Shown here: positions 15,569 to 19,700 of the stretch, piece after piece
How the letters are laid out: every line of letters begins with the position of its first letter
Position numbering within the stretch: position 1 is the first letter of the stretch
Source of the DNA: CAYUKK01 sp964445305
GTDB taxonomy: Bacteria > Acidobacteriota > Aminicenantia > Aminicenantales > UBA8522
Reading direction: 5' to 3'
Length of the DNA stretch: 19,700 nt
Assembly (NCBI GenBank): GCA_964445305.1
Contig: CAYUKK010000114.1
Span: forward strand, 1 to 19,700
Position numbers and translations under genes: made by a program
Notes under the pieces: model-generated
Told to the model about the DNA's origin: nothing
The model's input: only the letters and a program-made list of their open reading frames with translations
Database searches by the model: none

Positions 15569-16859
15569 CGCCGAGGACCTTTTGGAAGATATGGTCGATC
15601 TTATCCAGATAGCGGTTGAGGTCGAAGCAGGATTCTATCTCCGAGGCGGAGAGCACGGCCAGAACATCAGGGTCGTCGAGGAGGAGCTCCCGGAGCGATC
15701 GGTTTTCTTCCCAGACGCGCAGGCTGTTGCGCTGGACGAGCTCGTAAGCCCTGGAACGGGGCAGGTTTTTTTCAGTCAGGGCGAGCAACACAGCCTGGGA
15801 AAAAATGAGCCCCCGGGTCAGGTTCAGGTTCTCTTTCATTCTTTCTTCATGAACGACCAGGTGGCTGACGATATCCGTCATCTCTGCCAACATGAAATCC
15901 ATCAGGATGAAGGAGTCGGGGAAAAGGACTCTTTCGGCCGAAGAATGGGAGATATCCCTTTCGTGCCAGAGACCAATGTTTTCAAGAGCCACCTGAAGGT
16001 AGCCGCGCAGCAATCGGGACAAGCCCGAAATCCTTTCGGCGCGAACCGGGTTTTTCTTGTGCGGCATGGAAGAGGAGCCCTTCTGGCCAGGGGTAAAAGG
16101 CTCCTCCACCTCCAGCACTTCCGTCCTCTGGAGGTGGCGGATTTCGAGAGCAAATTTGTCCAGGCTGGACCCCAAGAGAGTTAAGGCAGCAATGACTTCG
16201 GCATGCCGGTCCCGCTGAAGAACCTGGGTGGAGACCCGGGCAGGCTTGAGGCCGATTTTTTCGAGCGCGATTTCCTCAACCCTCGGGTCGAGATGGATGT
16301 ACGTCCCGACAGAACCGGAAATCCGACCCCAGCTGATTACCTCGTGAGCTCTTTTCAAGCGGTCCAGATGGCGGCCCATCTCTTCCACCCAGACCAGGAG
16401 TTTGACCCCGAAAGAGATGGGTTCAGCGTGGACACCATGGGTTCGGCCAATCATGGGAGTTTTCTTGTAGCGGCGCGCTTTTTCTTTGAGAACTTCGCGC
16501 AGGTGAGTTGCATCCCGGATGATTTTTTCCAGGGATTCCCTGATCAGAAGGGACAGGGCGGTGTCCACGATATCGTAGGAAGTGAGACCCATGTGGATAA
16601 AGCGAGCCTCTTCCCCGACGTTTTCGGCAACCGCTTCGAGGAAGGCGACCACATCATGCTTGACGACCTTCTCGATCTCCTCAATCCGGCTCACTGAAAA
16701 AGTGGCCTTCTCTTTGATCTGGCGGAGAGAAGAGGGAGGGATACGGCCGAGCTGTTCCCAGGCTTCGCAGACAGCCAGTTCGATGTCGAGCCATTTGCGG
16801 TACCGATTCTCGTCCGACCAGATGGCCCCCATCTCCGGCAGGGTGTAGCGTTCAATCAT
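15558..16859 (-). CDS. purB: adenylosuccinate lyase
   Basis: Splits SAICAR to AICAR and adenylosuccinate to AMP, releasing fumarate. With ATG at 16859 the protein has 433 residues, the usual size of the Bacillus-type enzyme. AGGA lies seven bases before the ATG; the longer reading to 16928 would run through the promoter. Signatures: RYTLPEMGAIWSDENRYRKWLDIE at the N-terminus, HMGLTSYDIVDTAL, the active-site His in IGRTHGVHAEP, and the fumarase-superfamily signature GSSSMPHKKNPV. The C-terminal domain is complete. It is the first gene of purB-purS-purQ-purL and overlaps purS by 11 bases. Confidence 0.97.
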   Translation of the reverse strand: MIERYTLPEMGAIWSDENRYRKWLDIELAVCEAWEQLGRIPPSSLRQIKEKATFSVSRIEEIEKVVKHDVVAFLEAVAENVGEEARFIHMGLTSYDIVDTALSLLIRESLEKIIRDATHLREVLKEKARRYKKTPMIGRTHGVHAEPISFGVKLLVWVEEMGRHLDRLKRAHEVISWGRISGSVGTYIHLDPRVEEIALEKIGLKPARVSTQVLQRDRHAEVIAALTLLGSSLDKFALEIRHLQRTEVLEVEEPFTPGQKGSSSMPHKKNPVRAERISGLSRLLRGYLQVALENIGLWHERDISHSSAERVLFPDSFILMDFMLAEMTDIVSHLVVHEERMKENLNLTRGLIFSQAVLLALTEKNLPRSRAYELVQRNSLRVWEENRSLRELLLDDPDVLAVLSASEIESCFDLNRYLDKIDHIFQKVLGDES

Positions 16860-16887
16860 AAGAGATTCCTTGTTTCGAGGAGGCCAA

Positions 16888-16916
16888 ATCATAACAAGTG
16901 CCCGGCGCCTTGTCAA
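16888..16916 (-). promoter_or_regulatory. promoter of the purB-purS-purQ-purL operon
   Basis: On the minus strand, a perfect -35 TTGACA (16911-16916), 17-base spacer and -10 TATGAT (16888-16893). Transcription would start near 16881, giving a leader of about 22 bases before the purB ATG, too short for a riboswitch. The foldable element described at 16921-17110 begins directly upstream. Confidence 0.75.
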
Positions 16917-16920
16917 TTCA

Positions 16921-17110
16921 GTGGGCACATCCCGAAATTGCCGATTGAAGCACCCGACGGGTCCTGTCGTGGTTCACCCCCGGCGCCCCCGAGCGGTCTA
17001 TCTTGTTTATAATCAGTCAAGAAGATGGATGGCATCAAACGCTCGGGTCGGCGGGGGGCCCCGAACCACGCCACCCCTCGGGTGCACTCGCTATCGTGAT
17101 AATTTGTCAC
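16921..17110. ncRNA. long nested inverted repeat, candidate structured RNA
   Basis: Within this stretch without a recognised gene, left and right arms pair in strict nested order: AAATT (16935-16939) with AATTT (17101-17105); CGAT (16942-16945) with ATCG (17093-17096); GCACCCGA (16950-16957) with TCGGGTGC (17078-17085); CGTGGTTC (16968-16975) with GAACCACG (17063-17070); and CCCGAGCG (16988-16995) with CGCTCGGG (17040-17047). A C-rich run (16977-16987) can also face the G-run at 17050-17058. The unpaired stretches 16958-16967 and 17071-17077 form an internal bubble, and the 44-base apical loop holds a five-base stem (TCTTG/CAAGA). Overall size and shape recall 6S RNA, but no family sequence match is claimed and the strand is unknown. 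It could instead be a DNA element or a leader of the sigma operon. Confidence 0.45.
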
Positions 17111-17113
17111 AAG

Positions 17114-17142
17114 ATCAAGCACGTTCGCTTGATGATAATTTT
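17114..17142 (+). terminator. 7-bp hairpin followed by a short T-rich stretch
   Basis: ATCAAGC (17114-17120) pairs with GCTTGAT (17127-17133) over a six-base loop, followed by GATAATTTTC. It lies directly after the long inverted repeat and could be a weak intrinsic terminator for a plus-strand RNA, or an operator. The T-run is short and interrupted. Confidence 0.3.
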
Positions 17143-17203
17143 CTATCGGCAAATCAGGGGCACATTCTGCCTCGCCTGGGTTTCCAAATAGAGACCAGGA
17201 GAA

Positions 17204-17296
17204 ATGGCAACAAGACAGGAGAGGACGAAGAATTATGAGCTGACCATAGGGGGACAATATCCGCAACGTACTCCCGATGCCAATGGTTTTGTATAA
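17204..17296 (+). CDS. candidate 30-residue small protein upstream of the sigma gene
   Basis: A short open frame from ATG 17204 to TAA 17296 encodes 30 residues, beginning MATRQERTKNYELTIGG. AGGAG stands only two bases before the ATG, a tight spacing. There is no membrane segment or recognised motif. The stop overlaps a TATAAT sequence (17292-17297), and the sigma-factor ATG follows 15 bases later, so it might be an upstream peptide affecting sigma translation. Support is weak; it may be chance. Confidence 0.2.
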   Translation: MATRQERTKNYELTIGGQYPQRTPDANGFV

Positions 17297-17297
17297 T
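17292..17297 (+). promoter_or_regulatory. possible -10 element before the sigma gene
   Basis: A perfect TATAAT lies 14 bases before the sigma-factor ATG at 17312. No convincing -35 is found 16-18 bases upstream. Transcription from here would give a leader of only about eight bases, consistent with the absence of a ribosome-binding site before that ATG. Confidence 0.3.
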
Positions 17298-17311
17298 AAT
17301 TGTCTAATAAA

Positions 17312-17899
17312 ATGAACACCTTGAGGAGCCATGGGCCTGAAGAAGAACTCGTTGCGCGAGCTCAGAAGGGCGACTTGGATGCCTACTCGGAGCTGGTTCG
17401 GCGGTACCGGGAAACAATCTACCGCACCATCTTCCGCTACACGAAGAACCATAGCGACACAGATGATTTGGCTCAGGAGACTTTTCTGCGAGCTTTCCGA
17501 GGTCTCAAGCATTTTAAGAGGCAAGCGGGCTTTTCCACCTGGGTCTTTCGAATTGCTGTTAACCAGAGCTTGAATTTCTTGAAAAAAAGAAAAAGAGAAA
17601 AGCAGATGAGGCCGGTCGAGGAGAGAACGATCGGGGAAGAGGCAGCAAGCATCTCTTCTCCCGACTCCAACATGGGTTTCCATGAGCTCGGAGAAAAGCT
17701 CGATGAGGCAATTGATTCGCTCCCCTTGCTTTATCGGTCGACGTTCATTCTGGTTGTGCTCGAAGGAATGAATCACCGCCAGGCGGCACGAGTCCTGGGG
17801 TGTTCGGAGAACACAGTCGCCTGGCGGGTGCATAAAGCTAGGAAGATGCTCCAGGCTAAGCTTGGATCTTATTTGGGAGAATCAAGAGATGAGCTGTGA
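17312..17899 (+). CDS. ECF-type RNA polymerase sigma factor
   Basis: A 195-residue sigma-70-family protein of the extracytoplasmic-function group. Region 2 (about 10-80) contains AYSELVRRYRETIYRTIFRYTKN and the core-binding/-10 segment DTDDLAQETFLRAFRGLKHF, followed by FSTWVFRIAVNQSLNFLKKRK. After a charged linker, region 4 (about 130-185) has LPLLYRSTFILVVLEGMNHRQAARVLG and the helix-turn-helix SENTVAWRVHKARKML. ATG at 17312 is the best in-frame start but has no Shine-Dalgarno; a GAGGAG seven or so bases further on stands before an ATG in a different frame and is not usable. The gene overlaps a membrane anti-sigma gene by 11 bp, which very likely encodes its inhibitor. ECF operons often drive themselves; no clear ECF promoter was identified upstream. 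Confidence 0.93.
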   Translation: MNTLRSHGPEEELVARAQKGDLDAYSELVRRYRETIYRTIFRYTKNHSDTDDLAQETFLRAFRGLKHFKRQAGFSTWVFRIAVNQSLNFLKKRKREKQMRPVEERTIGEEAASISSPDSNMGFHELGEKLDEAIDSLPLLYRSTFILVVLEGMNHRQAARVLGCSENTVAWRVHKARKMLQAKLGSYLGESRDEL

Positions 17900-18500
17900 G
17901 AGGTATCGGAAGTTCATTTCAGATGAGCTAGATGGGGAACTCGATGCGCAAAAGGCTTTTCGTCTTGCCGCCCATCTTGAGAAGTGCTCGTCCTGTCGTC
18001 TTTATAAGGCAAAGCTCATCGACCTCCAGCATAAGGCTGGCTGGCTTAAAGGGCCTTCTTGTTCAGAAAGTTACTGGGAGGATTTTTCCGCTCGCCTCAA
18101 GGCCAAATTACGGGTCGAGACAGGCGAGAAGCGGCAAGAAGTGTCAGCGTGGCAAGGCTGGCGATTCGCTTGGGCAGCTGGCGCGGCCCTTCTTGCGGTT
18201 GGCCTTGGTCTTGCCGCTTTTCTGCTCTTTCGACCGGCGAAGGATGGTCAGGAAATGCATTTTCTCTCCTTCGAAAGCTTCATCGACCGCGTTTATCAGG
18301 AAATTGGCCCGGATGAGCGCTTGGTCGATTTTTTTAACCTGGCCGTGATGGATTTTGTCGCCGAGGAGATGGATACAGGCCAACCCGCCTTAAGGCTCTA
18401 TTTTCCCGAGGACCCTCTTTTTATCGAGAGCTTGGGGGAGGAAGAGGTCGAATTCATCGGTCAGGAAATCGAGAGAGAGACAAAATCTCAGCGAGGATGA
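17889..18500 (+). CDS. membrane anti-sigma factor with zinc-finger (zf-HC2) domain
   Basis: A 203-residue protein whose N-terminal 40 residues form a zinc-containing anti-sigma domain: C3, then H29xxxC33xxC36 (HLEKCSSC). This domain holds the ECF factor inactive in the cytoplasm. A single membrane helix spans about 93-114 (AWAAGAALLAVGLGLAAFLLF), leaving some 90 acidic residues outside as a sensor region without a recognised motif. ATG at 17889 lies inside the end of the sigma gene and is preceded by GGAG at about nine bases; the longer reading from 17862 would add nine residues before the zinc domain and has no better site. The stop overlaps the next ATG (ATGA), so the three genes form one operon. 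Confidence 0.88.
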   Translation: MSCERYRKFISDELDGELDAQKAFRLAAHLEKCSSCRLYKAKLIDLQHKAGWLKGPSCSESYWEDFSARLKAKLRVETGEKRQEVSAWQGWRFAWAAGAALLAVGLGLAAFLLFRPAKDGQEMHFLSFESFIDRVYQEIGPDERLVDFFNLAVMDFVAEEMDTGQPALRLYFPEDPLFIESLGEEEVEFIGQEIERETKSQRG

Positions 18501-19003
18501 ACATGGAAAAGAAAATAACGGTAACTCTTGGCGTTTGCCTTATCCTTTGTTTAGCCATGCCCGTTAGAGGGCAGTGGAGGGATCAGGATATCGCGGCTCG
18601 GGAGAGGATCCGGGAAAACCTCAACCGACTCCGCTTGCTCAGGATGACAGAAGAGTTGGAGCTCCGGCATGACCAGACAGCCGTCATCTTTCCCGCCGCG
18701 GCGCGACTGGAAAAAGAGAAAGCAGAAATCTCCCGGAAAATCGGCCAGGAAATCCGGGAGCTAAGGACCCTGCTGAGGAGTGAATCTCCCGATTCCCAGG
18801 AATTAGGGCGAAAAATTGACACAATCAAGAAGCTGCGGCGGAGCTTGCAAGAGAAAGACTTGGAGTTTGAGAAGATCCTCGAGGAAAACCTGGATGAGGT
18901 TCAGAAGGCCAAGTATCTTCTTTTCACGCTCGACTTTTACCGGATGCTGGGAGAAAAGCTGGACAGGGCTCGAAAAATCTACAGAAACAAAAGGGAATTT
19001 TAA
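18497..19003 (+). CDS. exported helical protein, Spy/CpxP/CnrX-like
   Basis: A 168-residue protein with an N-terminal signal peptide: basic start, hydrophobic core VTLGVCLILCLAMPV and a likely cleavage after VRG near residue 25. The mature part is almost wholly charged amphipathic helix, as in periplasmic Spy/CpxP chaperones and CnrX-type sensors. LRHDQTAVIFPAAARLEKEKAEI and LDEVQKAKYLLFTLDFYRML resemble the two LTxxQ-type repeats of that group, though the motif is degenerate. His residues are few, so metal binding is doubtful. ATG at 18497 overlaps the anti-sigma stop; ATG at 18503 is nearly equivalent. As the third gene after sigma and anti-sigma, it may sense envelope stress or be an output of the circuit. 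The family call is by pattern only. Confidence 0.7.
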   Translation: MNMEKKITVTLGVCLILCLAMPVRGQWRDQDIAARERIRENLNRLRLLRMTEELELRHDQTAVIFPAAARLEKEKAEISRKIGQEIRELRTLLRSESPDSQELGRKIDTIKKLRRSLQEKDLEFEKILEENLDEVQKAKYLLFTLDFYRMLGEKLDRARKIYRNKREF

Positions 19004-19015
19004 AGGGGATGGCCC

Positions 19016-19044
19016 TTGACAAAAAAGGTCATTTCCTCTAAGAT
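19016..19044 (+). promoter_or_regulatory. promoter of the tRNA-tuf operon
   Basis: A perfect -35 TTGACA (19016-19021), 17-base spacer and -10 TAAGAT (19039-19044), followed by an AT-rich initially transcribed region and the first tRNA about 90 bases on. It is as strong as expected for a stable-RNA operon. Confidence 0.75.
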
Positions 19045-19142
19045 TAGGACTGTATAAATTTATTTTTATCATAATTTTGAAGACTTTTCTCTTTCCTCCT
19101 GAATTCAAAATTGAGTTCCAGGACCCCGAGAGAGTCAATTAT

Positions 19143-19215
19143 GCCAGCGTAGCTCAGTTGGTAGAGCGGCTGATTTGTAATCAGCGGGTCGGGGGTTCGA
19201 ATCCCTTCGCTGGCT
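19143..19215 (+). tRNA. tRNA-Thr (anticodon TGT)
   Basis: A full cloverleaf: acceptor GCCAGCG pairs with CGCTGGC, the D-arm has AGCTCAGTTGGTAGAGC, anticodon stem GCTGA/TCAGC encloses loop TTTGTAA, and the T-loop is TTCGAAT. The anticodon TGT reads ACA. The discriminator base is T and no CCA is encoded. First tRNA of the operon. Confidence 0.96.
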
Positions 19216-19284
19216 TTGCCGGGAAGAAGCTCGGCAAGAGAACCAGCTTGCTGGGCTGGCCGAAGAGCCGCTGGGCTGCCGGGC
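19216..19284 (+). other. hairpin-rich spacer between tRNA-Thr and tRNA-Tyr
   Basis: TTGCCG pairs with CGGCAA across ten bases just after tRNA-Thr, and CCAGC can pair with either of two GCTGG copies further on; GCTGGGCTG occurs twice. These hairpins probably help processing of the multi-tRNA transcript. No coding or RNA gene is seen in the spacer. Confidence 0.5.
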
Positions 19285-19367
19285 GGGCAGGTACCAAAGT
19301 GGCCAAATGGGGCGGGCTGTAAACCCGCTGCGGAAACGCTTCGGAGGTTCGAATCCTTCCCTGCCCA
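19285..19367 (+). tRNA. tRNA-Tyr (anticodon GTA)
   Basis: An 83-nt class II tRNA with a long variable arm. Acceptor GGGCAGG pairs with CCTGCCC, anticodon stem GCGGG/CCCGC encloses CTGTAAA (anticodon GTA), and T-stem GGAGG/CCTTC encloses TTCGAAT. The discriminator base is A, as usual for tRNA-Tyr. No encoded CCA. Confidence 0.96.
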
Positions 19368-19372
19368 TCCAA

Positions 19373-19444
19373 GCGGGAATAGCTCAGCGGTAGAGCATCG
19401 GCCTTCCAAGCCGTTGGTCGCGGGTTCGAATCCCGTTTCCCGCT
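19373..19444 (+). tRNA. tRNA-Gly (anticodon TCC)
   Basis: A 72-nt tRNA with acceptor GCGGGAA/TTCCCGC, D-arm AGCTCAGCGGTAGAGC, anticodon loop CTTCCAA (TCC, reads GGA) and T-loop TTCGAAT. The outermost anticodon-stem pair is a T:T mismatch. The discriminator base is T and no CCA is encoded. Confidence 0.95.
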
Positions 19445-19461
19445 GACCCGAGGGTTGGGAG

Positions 19462-19534
<73 letters not shown>

Positions 19535-19578
19535 AAAAGATAAAAGTTGCCTGGAATTCAGCCGCAAGGAGGTAAGGA

Positions 19579-19700
19579 ATGGCGAAGGCAAAGTTTGAGC
19601 GGACGAAGCCGCATTTGAATGTTGGGACGATCGGGCATGTCGACCATGGGAAGACGACGTTGACGTCGGCGATTACGAAGGTATTGCATCGGGTAAACCC
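19579..19700 (+). CDS. tuf: elongation factor Tu, 5' part cut by the window edge
   Basis: The first 40 residues of EF-Tu, the GTPase that carries aminoacyl-tRNA to the ribosome. MAKAKFERTKPHLNVGTIGH is the standard N-terminus, and GHVDHGKTTLT is the P-loop that binds GTP. ATG at 19579 follows a near-perfect ribosome-binding site AAGGAGGT (19566-19573) at five bases. It lies 44 bases after tRNA-Thr(GGT), in the same transcript as the four tRNAs. The rest of the gene is beyond the window. Confidence 0.97.
   Translation, partial: MAKAKFERTKPHLNVGTIGHVDHGKTTLTSAITKVLHRVN

Noticed and set aside
17008..17013. TATAAT in the apical loop of the long inverted repeat
   Set aside because: No -35-like sequence 16-18 bases upstream; the position is within the C/G-rich arm.
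17096..17110. CRP-like site GTGA...TCAC
   Set aside because: The spacer is seven bases rather than six and no CRP-family regulator is seen; kept only as a generic palindrome.
16913..17833. 306-codon minus-strand frame covering the long inverted repeat and part of the sigma gene
   Set aside because: It runs opposite a clear ECF sigma gene, has no recognisable motif, and its upstream part is the foldable intergenic element.

Overview
The window is about 19.7 kb of dense, moderately GC-rich bacterial chromosome with housekeeping genes on both strands. There are no insertion sequences, CRISPR arrays or phage genes. The gene set includes an AmmeMemoRadiSam radical SAM enzyme, archease plus RtcB, a double-length ThyX, a PurS/PurQ/PurL-type FGAM synthase, HEAT and HD-GYP proteins sharing an N-terminal domain, and tRNA genes without an encoded CCA. 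This suits a deep-branching, probably anaerobic Gram-negative such as the Acidobacteriota/Aminicenantes group. That placement is a guess from gene content; no taxonomic marker gene is complete here.

Layout. 1-2.5 kb (+): amrS-like gene, cut or nearly cut by the left edge, then nicotinate phosphoribosyltransferase. 2.7-4.6 kb (+): archease and RNA ligase RtcB, a likely two-gene RNA-repair operon. 4.8-8.2 kb (+): a HEAT-like repeat protein overlapping an HD-GYP protein. 8.2-10.3 kb: a ferritin-like diiron protein (-) divergent from a two-domain ThyX (+), with facing promoters. 10.3-16.9 kb (-): purB-purS-purQ-purL, then purN-tyrS, mostly with overlapping or closely spaced ends, and a near-consensus promoter before purB. 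16.9-17.3 kb: a 450-base stretch without a recognised gene, holding a strikingly long nested inverted repeat. 17.3-19.0 kb (+): ECF sigma factor, zinc-finger membrane anti-sigma factor and an exported Spy/CpxP-like helical protein, all overlapping. 19.0-19.7 kb (+): a strong promoter, tRNA-Thr(TGT), tRNA-Tyr(GTA), tRNA-Gly(TCC), tRNA-Thr(GGT) and the start of tuf, the same order as the thrU-tyrU-glyT-thrT-tufB operon of E. coli.

How the parts fit. The minus-strand cluster supplies several steps of de novo purine synthesis and ends with a tRNA synthetase. The sigma/anti-sigma/exported-protein trio looks like an envelope-stress or metal-sensing circuit of the CnrYXH/CpxP type. The most unusual items are the roughly 190-nt foldable element between purB and the sigma gene (a candidate structured RNA, 6S-like in general shape only), the ThyX whose two halves have lost complementary parts of the signature motif, and the domain shared by the HEAT and HD-GYP neighbours.
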